Assembly (NCBI RefSeq): GCF_020535405.1
Contig: NZ_CP085036.1
Location: 992,001 to 1,056,000, forward strand
Source: Antiquaquibacter oligotrophicus
GTDB lineage: Bacteria > Actinomycetota > Actinomycetes > Actinomycetales > Microbacteriaceae
DNA length: 64,000 nucleotides
Direction: 5' to 3'
Each line of letters starts with the position of its first letter. The first letter of the stretch is position 1. Under the pieces are notes generated by a model. It made no database searches. It was not told the origin of the DNA and saw nothing but the letters and a program-made list of their open reading frames with translations. The position numbers were made by a program, and so were the translations under genes. Shown one piece after another: positions 17,299 to 24,059 of this stretch.

Positions 17299-18608
17299 CC
17301 GGCGGTCCGGACGGCCCCGAGGCCGCGTTCGAGGTCATCGATGAGGTCGGGCAGGTCCTCGATGCCGATCGAGACGCGCAAAGTGCCCGGCCAGATTCCC
17401 GCCTGACTGAGTTCGTCGGCGGAACGGAGGGTGTGGCTCGTCGTCGTGGGATGGAGGATGAGCGAACGCACGTCGCCGAGGTGAGTCATGTGCGTGAAGA
17501 CCTCGAGAGCATTCACGAATCGACGTGCTGCGTCGATTCCTCCAGCGAGCGTGAACGAGAACACCGACCCTTGTCCGTCGGGGAGGTACTGCCGGGCGAG
17601 GCCGTGGAAAGGGCTCGACTCGAGCCCCGAGTAGTCGACGGAATGCACCTCCGGCTGCTGTTCGAGCCAGCGGGCAACGCCGAGGGCGTTGGCGGATTGG
17701 CGCGTGACCCGCAGGGAGAGTGTCTCGATGCCCTGATTGATGAGGAAGGCGTTGATGGGGGATGCCGTCGGCCCAAAGCGCAATGCGGCAACCTCGCGCA
17801 AGTAGGCGATGCGTGCCCGACCGCCGGTCCGCTCGGCGAAACTCGGACCACCCAACCGGCCGGGGCGCGTGAGCTGCGGAAACAGAGCGCCTGAGCGCTC
17901 GACGTCGAACGTGCCGTTGTCAACGATGAGCCCGCCGAGCACAGAACCGTGGCCGGCGAGGAACTTGCTTGCCGAATGGATGACGATGTCGGCCCCGTGC
18001 TCGATCGGACGCAGCAGATACGGTGTCGCGAGGGTGTTGTCGACGATGAGCGGGATGCCGTGTCGATGCGCAACACGGGCGATGACGGCGAGGTCGGTGA
18101 TGTCGTTTTTCGGGTTCGGTATCGACTCGACGAACAGCGCTCTCGTGTTGTCGCGCACGGCGCGCTCCCACACCGCCTCATCGTTCGCTTCGGTCACGAA
18201 ACTCGTCTCGATGCCGAGTTGTGGGAGGTTCTCGAGGAGGAAACCTCGCGAACCCTCGTAGAGGCTCGCACTCGCGAGCACGTGATCACCCGTACTGAGA
18301 AGGCCGAGAAGCGTGACGGCGAGCGCGGCCTGCCCGCTTCCGACGAGCAGTGCCTCCGCGCCGCGCTCGAGTTCGGCAACGCGCCGCTCGACGGCCTCCG
18401 CCGTGGGATTGGCGACGCGAGTGTAGGAGTACCCGTCCCCCGTTGCGAAGTGATCGGCGGCCTGGTCGAAGTCCTCGTGGACGAAACCGGCCGTGAGGTA
18501 GATCGGTGTGGCCCGCGGGCGCGGTTCGGCGACGGAGGGCGCGATCCCGCCATGGAGCTGACGGGTGGCGAACCCGAGCTCGCGCTGGGTTGGCGGATGC
18601 ACGGTCAT
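17295..18608 (-). CDS. Cys/Met-metabolism PLP enzyme, O-acetylhomoserine sulfhydrylase-like
   Basis: A 437-residue PLP enzyme of the MetY/MetB family. The N-terminal FATRQLHGG matches MetY, the cofactor-lysine block is VIHSASKFLAGHGSVLGGL (about residues 205-223), and the C-terminal block DVRSLILHPTTTSH is characteristic. It probably joins O-acetylhomoserine with sulfide or a thiol to make homocysteine or methionine. The start at 18608 has AGAAGGGG 6 nt upstream. It overlaps the downstream monooxygenase gene by 4 nt. A 9-codon leader ORF overlaps its own start. Confidence 0.9.
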   Translation of the reverse strand: MTVHPPTQRELGFATRQLHGGIAPSVAEPRPRATPIYLTAGFVHEDFDQAADHFATGDGYSYTRVANPTAEAVERRVAELERGAEALLVGSGQAALAVTLLGLLSTGDHVLASASLYEGSRGFLLENLPQLGIETSFVTEANDEAVWERAVRDNTRALFVESIPNPKNDITDLAVIARVAHRHGIPLIVDNTLATPYLLRPIEHGADIVIHSASKFLAGHGSVLGGLIVDNGTFDVERSGALFPQLTRPGRLGGPSFAERTGGRARIAYLREVAALRFGPTASPINAFLINQGIETLSLRVTRQSANALGVARWLEQQPEVHSVDYSGLESSPFHGLARQYLPDGQGSVFSFTLAGGIDAARRFVNALEVFTHMTHLGDVRSLILHPTTTSHTLRSADELSQAGIWPGTLRVSIGIEDLPDLIDDLERGLGAVRTAG

Positions 18609-18634
18609 GCGGCACCCCTTCTCTCGATGCTCAT
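18605..18634 (-). other. Possible 9-codon leader peptide before the sulfhydrylase gene
   Basis: ATG at 18634, preceded by GACGAGG, encodes MSIERRGAA and stops at TGA overlapping the sulfhydrylase ATG. It lacks the Cys run of known actinobacterial sulfur attenuators. It may simply couple translation, or be chance. Confidence 0.3.
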
Positions 18635-18700
18635 CGCGACCTCGTCAGGGTGACACGAGCACGCCGAAAGGGCCCGAAATGCTAAGCAGTGTTACGAGCG

Positions 18701-19780
18701 CTAGCCGATGGTCGTACCGAACGCGAGCCCCAGGAGGTACGTGGCCGCAGCCGCCCCGAACCCGATGGCGAGTTGCCGCAGCGCGCGCTTGAGTGGGGAT
18801 GCCCCCGAGAGCAGGCCGACAACGGTTCCCGTGGCGAGCAGCGCAAGCCCCACGAGCACCGACGCAACAACAACCGCCGTGAGACCGGTCGCACCGAACA
18901 AGTACGGGAGCACGGGGATGACGGCACCGGAGGCGAAAAAGAAGAAGCTCGAGATAGCTGCACCCCACGCCGTTCCTATGGTGTCGACATCCTCGGACGC
19001 GTCGGTTGCGGCGGGGTCCGCCTCGAGGTGCAGGGTTGCGAGCACGTCGGATGCGTGGGCCTCCGCAGCATCCGGGTCCATGCCGCGTGCCCGATACACG
19101 AGGGCGAGCTCGTTCGCGTCGACGTCGAGGTTGGGTAGCACGGCCCGCGCGGTCGGGTCGGGTTTTGCGGCGTCGATGAGTTCGAGCTGGGAGCGCACGG
19201 AAACGTACTCGCCAGCCCCCATGGAGAGGGCTCCCGCGAGGAGGCCTGCGATGCCCGTGAACAGCACGGTCGCGGGTGGCACTCCGGTCGCGCCGACACC
19301 GAGCACGAGCGCGAGATTGGAGACGAGGCCGTCGTTGGCGCCGAACACCGCCGCGCGGAACGTGCCGGAGATGCGCAGTCGCCCGCGGATCGCGAGACCT
19401 CGCACCACCTCGCCGTGGATACGCTCGTCTGCCGCCATGGCGTCGGTTGCGTCGGCGTCTTTCTCGTACGGCGAGCGCGCTTCGGCCCGCTGGGCGAGCG
19501 CGAGCACAAACACGGAGCCGAAGCTGCGCGCGAGCCAACCGAGCAGTCGAGTGCGAAGGTCGGTGCGCAACGGTGCGCCGATGTCGTCCCCGAGGAGGTC
19601 GACCCAGTGCTGCTCGTGCCGCCCCTCCGCTTCCGCGAGCGCGAGCAGGATGTCACGATCCTGCCCTTCGCGGCGTGATGCGAGATCGCGGTAGACGGCC
19701 GCCTCCGCGCGTTCGGCGGCGAGGTAGCGACGCCACCGTCGGATGTCGGCCTTGGTTCTGGTGCGCTCACGTTCGGTCAT
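18701..19780 (-). CDS. Ferritin-like/VIT1 fusion metal transporter (MbfA/Er-VIT type)
   Basis: A 359-residue fusion. Residues 1-140 form a ferritin/erythrin-like four-helix region with candidate metal ligands (AERAEAAVYRDLA, LAEAEGRHEQHW, ADERIHGEVVRG). Residues 140-359 form a VIT1/CCC1-type transporter with about five TM helices and the signature FGANDGLVSNLALVLGVGAT and SMGAGEYVSVRSQ. Relatives export or store Fe2+ or Mn2+ at the membrane. A yybP-ykoY aptamer lies directly upstream, so manganese is the likely inducer and Mn2+ efflux the likely role. The promoter must lie within or before galM, because the aptamer begins about 5 nt after the galM stop. Confidence 0.92.
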   Translation of the reverse strand: MTERERTRTKADIRRWRRYLAAERAEAAVYRDLASRREGQDRDILLALAEAEGRHEQHWVDLLGDDIGAPLRTDLRTRLLGWLARSFGSVFVLALAQRAEARSPYEKDADATDAMAADERIHGEVVRGLAIRGRLRISGTFRAAVFGANDGLVSNLALVLGVGATGVPPATVLFTGIAGLLAGALSMGAGEYVSVRSQLELIDAAKPDPTARAVLPNLDVDANELALVYRARGMDPDAAEAHASDVLATLHLEADPAATDASEDVDTIGTAWGAAISSFFFFASGAVIPVLPYLFGATGLTAVVVASVLVGLALLATGTVVGLLSGASPLKRALRQLAIGFGAAAATYLLGLAFGTTIG

Positions 19781-19829
19781 CGGATCCTCCGGTCATGGAT
19801 CCGGCGCGAAGCGTTTCGAGGGTCGATGA

Positions 19830-19856
19830 CTTCGGCCAGATCGGTGCTGGCCGAAG
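19830..19856 (-). promoter_or_regulatory. Expression-platform hairpin competing with riboswitch P1
   Basis: A perfect 10-bp stem (CTTCGGCCAG, with complement CTGGCCGAAG) and a 7-nt loop. Its upstream strand (19847-19856) includes the CCTTCG that closes the riboswitch P1 helix, so the two structures exclude each other. No U-run follows, so control may be by Rho-type termination or by ribosome access. Confidence 0.7.
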
Positions 19857-19945
19857 GTCTCGTTCGCCAGGCTCACGCCTGGTGGAGCACCGGGCCGAAG
19901 GTTCGGCCAGTATGTCGATGTCTCCGCGAGGAACTACTCCCCTTC
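19852..19945 (-). promoter_or_regulatory. yybP-ykoY (Mn2+) riboswitch aptamer
   Basis: Reading the minus strand, GAAGGGGAGTAG opens the element, ACATACTGG follows in the middle, and CCAGGCGTGAGCCTGG then AACGAGACCTTC close it. These are the conserved blocks of the yybP-ykoY manganese riboswitch in the right order and spacing, with P1 formed by GAAGG and CCTTC. The internal hairpin GGCCGAACCTTCGGCC is a variable arm. It directly precedes a VIT-type transporter, one of the known target classes. Identification is by eye; a covariance-model search would settle it. Confidence 0.9.
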
Positions 19946-19949
19946 GTTG

Positions 19950-20873
19950 TTACCCAGCGTACTGGATGCCCCACGCACCGTTCCAGGTGGCCCCGGGTTC
20001 GATCCAGTGGAGCCCGAGGCCCGAGTTGAACGCGTTCGGCGGCGCGGTCATGGGCTCGATGGCGACGGCGAGACCGTAACCCTCGCGCTCGCCTGCGGCA
20101 TCGAACAGTGGGAACTCGCGAGTCGTGAACACCTGAACGTAGCCGTGGGCGTCGTCCTGGAGCACCCGCAGCTCGCGACCGTCGGGCGCGCGAAGGGTCG
20201 CAACGACACCCTCGACGGTAGCGACACCACCGTAGGCGGTGTCGAGTTCGAGCTCACCGACGGCCCGTCCCTCGCGCAGGTCGTAGTCACCGTCGACCGG
20301 CACCTCCGCGAGCGGGTTGAGGCGCTCATCGACGTCGAAGCGTGTTGACGCGTTCACCGTGAGCACAAGCTCTTCGGTGGGCACACCGCCGATGCGGAAG
20401 AACGGGTGGGTCCCGAGAGCGAACGGGGCGGGCGCATCCGACCGGTTGGTCGCCGTGTGGGTCACCGTCATCCCGCTGTCACTGAGGGCGTAGGTGACGA
20501 TCGTCTCGACGATGAACGGGTAGCCGTGCTGGGGGTAGATCGTGGCGGCGAGGGTGACCGATGCGTCGTCCCGCGCGACGAGGCGGTACGGCGTATACCG
20601 CAGCAGACCGTGAATGGCGTTGTGCCGCGACACCTCGGTGAGGTCGAGCTGCTGCTCCTTGCCGTCGAGGGTCCACTGGCCGTCCTCGACGCGGTTCGGC
20701 CACGGCGCGAGCACGATGCCGGAACCCCACGGCGGTGTCGAGGTTGCCGGGTAGCCCGGATTGAGCGCGACACCGTCGTGCTCGAATTCGCGCAGGGCCG
20801 CGGCCACCTCGGTGATGACGGCGCGATAGCCGCCGTGTCGGATCTCGTACTGTTCGCCGGTGGGATAGGTCAC
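19950..20873 (-). CDS. galM: Aldose 1-epimerase (galactose mutarotase)
   Basis: A 307-residue mutarotase of the galactose-mutarotase beta-sandwich superfamily. The block NRVEDGQWTLDGKEQQL, the catalytic His in the HNAIHGLLRY region, and THPFFRIGG match the family; the acid/base Glu is expected near the C-terminus (LAVAIEPM). It starts at a GTG that overlaps the stop of the DeoR-type gene (GTGA). With galT and galK divergent, it completes the Leloir pathway set except for galE, which is not in the window. Confidence 0.88.
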   Translation of the reverse strand: MTYPTGEQYEIRHGGYRAVITEVAAALREFEHDGVALNPGYPATSTPPWGSGIVLAPWPNRVEDGQWTLDGKEQQLDLTEVSRHNAIHGLLRYTPYRLVARDDASVTLAATIYPQHGYPFIVETIVTYALSDSGMTVTHTATNRSDAPAPFALGTHPFFRIGGVPTEELVLTVNASTRFDVDERLNPLAEVPVDGDYDLREGRAVGELELDTAYGGVATVEGVVATLRAPDGRELRVLQDDAHGYVQVFTTREFPLFDAAGEREGYGLAVAIEPMTAPPNAFNSGLGLHWIEPGATWNGAWGIQYAG

Positions 20874-21631
20874 GCGGCAAGCCTAACGTCGAGGGGAAGC
20901 GCTTCCAGCGTGCCCGGCGAGACCGCGCCGGCCGTCACGAGTGTGTCGAAATCGGTGAGCGGGGCGATGACGGCGAGATCCGTGACACCGATCTTGGAGG
21001 CGTCGGCGAGAAGGATGCTGCGGCTGGAGATCCCCATGGCGCGGCGCTTGATCTCCGCATCGGGGAGGTTGCGGTTGGTCGCGCCGGCCGCGGCATCGAC
21101 GCCGTTGCATCCGATGTAGGCGCTGTCGAGACGCAGGGTATCGAGCATGGGTGCCGCGTAGGGTCCGACGAGCGAATGCTGCAGGGGTCGGAGCGTTCCG
21201 CCGGTGACGATGACGGTGTGGCGGGGCACCGCGGGCTCGAGTGCGAGGGCAATGGTGAGGCCGCTTGTGACGATGACGAGGTCGGTCACGTCGGTGCGCT
21301 GCACAAGCGCTTCGGCCATCGCTAGTGCGGTGCTTCCTGCATCGAGGTAGAGGCTCTCGCCACTCACCACGAGTTCTGCGGCCGCGTACCCGATGGCGCG
21401 CTTGGCCGCGGCATCCCGATCGCGGGCGGCCTCGAGCGTCGGTTCACGAAGGGTCGAGACGGGCATAGCACCCCCGTGCACGCGGATGACGGTGCCATCG
21501 CGTTCGAGCGCGCTGAGGTCTCCCCGCACGGTGACGTCGCTCACCCCGAGTTCGGCGGCGGCGTCGGTGACACGCACGAATCCGCGAGTGGCAACGAGTC
21601 GTGCGAGCGCTGCACGGCGAGCTGCGGTCAT
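20870..21631 (-). CDS. DeoR family repressor of the galactose genes
   Basis: A 253-residue regulator: N-terminal DeoR HTH (TRGFVRVTDAAAELGVSDVTVRGDLSALERDG, about residues 14-46 as separate helices) and a C-terminal DeoRC sugar-phosphate sensor (about 75-230, with SLYLDAGSTALAMAEAL and VTSGLTIALALE). The ATG at 21631 was chosen for the AAAGG upstream and the position of the HTH; upstream open sequence belongs to the promoter. Divergent from galT-galK, with paired direct repeats in between, and coupled to galM, so it most likely represses both arms until a galactose-derived phosphate appears. Confidence 0.9.
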   Translation of the reverse strand: MTAARRAALARLVATRGFVRVTDAAAELGVSDVTVRGDLSALERDGTVIRVHGGAMPVSTLREPTLEAARDRDAAAKRAIGYAAAELVVSGESLYLDAGSTALAMAEALVQRTDVTDLVIVTSGLTIALALEPAVPRHTVIVTGGTLRPLQHSLVGPYAAPMLDTLRLDSAYIGCNGVDAAAGATNRNLPDAEIKRRAMGISSRSILLADASKIGVTDLAVIAPLTDFDTLVTAGAVSPGTLEALPLDVRLAA

Positions 21632-21646
21632 CCTGGGCCTTTCGAT

Positions 21647-21675
21647 TTCTTTCGAAAACGCAATACGTTCTTTCG
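21647..21675. promoter_or_regulatory. DeoR-type direct-repeat operator in the gal promoter region
   Basis: TTCTTTCG occurs at 21647-21654 and 21668-21675, exactly 21 bp apart (two helical turns), in the 57-bp region between the repressor and galT. Each copy is followed by an A/T-rich stretch. Position, spacing and direct-repeat form suit a DeoR-type protein. Confidence 0.7.
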
Positions 21676-21688
21676 TTATCGTAATGGG

Positions 21689-22792
21689 ATGCTCACGGGC
21701 GGAATCACCAAACACCCGACCACGCTCGCCGATGGTCGCGAACTCATCTACTACGACGACGCTGACACGACCCTCGGCCCGGAGCGGGCGACGGATGCCC
21801 GCACCCTCGACCCGCGTCCGGCCACGGCCACCATGCGCCAAGACCCCCTCACGGGCGACTGGATCTCGATCGCTGCCGCACGGCAGAACCGCGTGTTCTT
21901 GCCGCCAGCGAACCTCGACCCGCTCGCGCCGCAGTCCCCCGGCAATCCGTCCGAGGTGCCGAACCGCTATGACGTCGCCGTGTTCGAGAACCGCTCCCCC
22001 TCGTTCGGTCCGCAACTCGGCGCACTCGACCTCGAGGGTCTCGGGCTCGGGCGCACCGCGCCGTCACACGGGCGCTGCGAGGTCGTGTGCTTCAGCCCCG
22101 AGCACGAGGGCGCGTTCGGCTCCCTCAGCCGCAGCCGCGCGCGCACCGTCATCGAGGCGTGGGCCGACCGCACTGCAGCGCTCAGCGCGCTGCCCGGCGT
22201 CGAGCAGGTGTTTCCGTTCGAGAACCGCGGGGAGGCGATCGGCGTCACGCTGCAGCATCCGCACGGCCAGATCTACTCCTACCCGTATGTGACACCGCGC
22301 ACTCAGCGGCTCATGGCGTCGATCGAGGAGTTCGGGCCGGGCCTGTTCGAGAGCATCCTCGAGTTCGAGCTCGCCTCCGAACGTGTTCTGCTGCAGGGCG
22401 AGCACTGGGTTGCGTTCGTGCCGTTCGCCGCACGATGGCCGCTCGAGGTCCACGTGCTCCCGCGCCGACACGTACCCGACCTTGCCGAGACGACGGAGGC
22501 CGAACGCGACGAGCTCGCGCCGTTCTACCTGCGGGTGCTGAGGGGGCTCGACGCCCTCTACGACACACCGACCCCGTACATCGCGGCGTGGCACCAGGCA
22601 CCCGTGCGGCGGATGCGCGACGACATCCGACTCATGCTGCAGGTCACGAGTCCGCGGCGCGCGGCGGATAGGCTCAAGTTCCTCGCCGGGTCGGAAGCGG
22701 CCATGGGGGCGTGGATTGGGGATGTACCGCCCGAGACTCAGGCCGAGTTCATCCGGGGTGGAATCGATCGTGTCGGCGAGATCGAGTGGTGA
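21689..22792 (+). CDS. galT: Galactose-1-phosphate uridylyltransferase
   Basis: A 367-residue GalT of the HIT superfamily. The active-site HPHGQIY block (nucleophile His in HxHxQ) is near residues 188-194, with the upstream FENRGEAIGVTLQ typical of the family. C-terminal metal/substrate residues appear in WPLEVHVLPRRHVPDL and AAWHQAP. It transfers UMP between glucose-1-P and galactose-1-P. The ATG at 21689 gives the normal N-terminus; with no clear ribosome binding site it may be leaderless. galK follows after 25 bp. Confidence 0.95.
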   Translation: MLTGGITKHPTTLADGRELIYYDDADTTLGPERATDARTLDPRPATATMRQDPLTGDWISIAAARQNRVFLPPANLDPLAPQSPGNPSEVPNRYDVAVFENRSPSFGPQLGALDLEGLGLGRTAPSHGRCEVVCFSPEHEGAFGSLSRSRARTVIEAWADRTAALSALPGVEQVFPFENRGEAIGVTLQHPHGQIYSYPYVTPRTQRLMASIEEFGPGLFESILEFELASERVLLQGEHWVAFVPFAARWPLEVHVLPRRHVPDLAETTEAERDELAPFYLRVLRGLDALYDTPTPYIAAWHQAPVRRMRDDIRLMLQVTSPRRAADRLKFLAGSEAAMGAWIGDVPPETQAEFIRGGIDRVGEIEW

Positions 22793-22817
22793 TCGCCGAG
22801 CACATGAGGGAGCAATC

Positions 22818-23975
22818 GTGAGTGACATCCGTGACGACGTCGTCGCCGGGTTCGAGGAGATCTACGGCTACGCGCCCGCTGGCAGTTGGTCGGCACCCGG
22901 CCGAGTGAACCTCATCGGGGAGCACACCGACTACAACCTGGGGTTCGTGCTTCCGTTTGCGATCAATCGGCGCACGATCGTCGCGCTCGGACTGCGCGAG
23001 GACAGAGTCATGCGGGTGGCCTCGGAGTTCGCCGATGAGGTGGTGGAGATCCCGCTCGGAGAGCTCACCCCCGAGCGCCTCCACGGTTGGGCCGCCTACC
23101 CCCTCGGTGTCGCCTGGGCGCTGTCGCAGTTCGGTGCCGACCTCGCGGCCGTGCCCGGCGTCGACCTCTACATCGAGTCGACCGTTCCCGTCGGCGCGGG
23201 CCTGTCGTCGTCGGCCGCCATCGAGAGTGCCGTCGCGATTGCCCTGTCTGATGTGTGGCGGCTGTCCTTCGACGCTCCCACCCTCGCCAAGGTGGGGCAG
23301 CTCGCGGAGAACAAGGCGGTCGGCGCACCCACCGGCATCATGGACCAGTCCGCGTCGCTGCTCGGCCGGCGTGACCACGCGGTGTTCCTCGACTGTCGAT
23401 CGCTCGAGTCCTCGCTCGTTCCGCTCGGTTTTGACGAGGCTGGCCTCGAGATCCTTGTCATCGACACGGGCGTCTCGCACTCCCACGCCACCGGCGGCTA
23501 TGCCGCCCGCCGGGCATCCTGCGAGCGAGGTGCGGCCGCCCTCGGGGTGGCGTCCCTGCGCGAGGTCAGCGTCGACGACCTGCCGCGAGCACGCGAGACA
23601 CTCGACGATGAGACCTTCCGACGGGTGCGCCACATCGTGACCGAGAACCAGCGTGTGCTCGATACGGTCATCGCCCTGCGCGAGACGGGACCGCACGCGA
23701 TCGGTGAGCTTCTGGATGCCTCGCACGTCTCCATGCGCGACGATTTCGAGATCTCGGTGCCCGAACTCGACCTCGCGGTGGAGACGGCACAGCTGAACGG
23801 CGCCATCGGCGCACGGATGACCGGCGGCGGGTTCGGCGGAGCGGCGATCGCCCTCGTGCCCCGGGAGAACATCTCCCGGGTACAGGTCGCCATCGATGGC
23901 GCCTTCGCCGAGCACGGATTCGCGCAACCCGGCATGTTCACGGTGACCCCGTCCGAGGGCGCGACGCGGGACTGA
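22818..23975 (+). CDS. galK: Galactokinase
   Basis: A 385-residue GHMP kinase. Signature WSAPGRVNLIGEHTDYNLGF (residues 25-44), ATP loop VPVGAGLSSSAAIES (about 123-137), and the third motif ARMTGGGFGGAAIAL near the C-terminus are all intact. It phosphorylates galactose at C1. It starts at a GTG behind GAGGGAG, downstream of galT on the same transcript. A 15-bp tandem duplication covers its stop codon. Confidence 0.96.
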   Translation: MSDIRDDVVAGFEEIYGYAPAGSWSAPGRVNLIGEHTDYNLGFVLPFAINRRTIVALGLREDRVMRVASEFADEVVEIPLGELTPERLHGWAAYPLGVAWALSQFGADLAAVPGVDLYIESTVPVGAGLSSSAAIESAVAIALSDVWRLSFDAPTLAKVGQLAENKAVGAPTGIMDQSASLLGRRDHAVFLDCRSLESSLVPLGFDEAGLEILVIDTGVSHSHATGGYAARRASCERGAAALGVASLREVSVDDLPRARETLDDETFRRVRHIVTENQRVLDTVIALRETGPHAIGELLDASHVSMRDDFEISVPELDLAVETAQLNGAIGARMTGGGFGGAAIALVPRENISRVQVAIDGAFAEHGFAQPGMFTVTPSEGATRD

Positions 23976-24000
23976 TCGGCTCTTATCTGATCGGCTCTTA
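23972..24000 (+). repeat. 15-bp tandem duplication covering the galK stop
   Basis: CTGATCGGCTCTTA occurs at 23972-23985 and again at 23987-24000. The unit is 15 bp, so the second copy places another TGA in frame right after the first. Confidence 0.85.
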
Positions 24001-24005
24001 ACGGG

Positions 24006-24047
24006 CCGATGGCCGCAGGTCCGCTGTCGCGGGCCCACGGCCATCGG
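24006..24047. terminator. Bidirectional terminator after galK
   Basis: CCGATGGCCG (24006-24015) pairs with CGGCCATCGG (24038-24047), with a GC-rich 22-nt centre. It lies between the convergent galK and carboxypeptidase genes. Confidence 0.7.
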
Positions 24048-24059
24048 TGTCCGAGAGGG

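Noticed and set aside
18609..18700. A SAM or cysteine riboswitch before the sulfhydrylase gene
   Set aside because: I looked for SAM-I/IV, SAM-II and SAH core sequences and found none in the 92-nt leader. Only a tiny Cys-free leader ORF remains.
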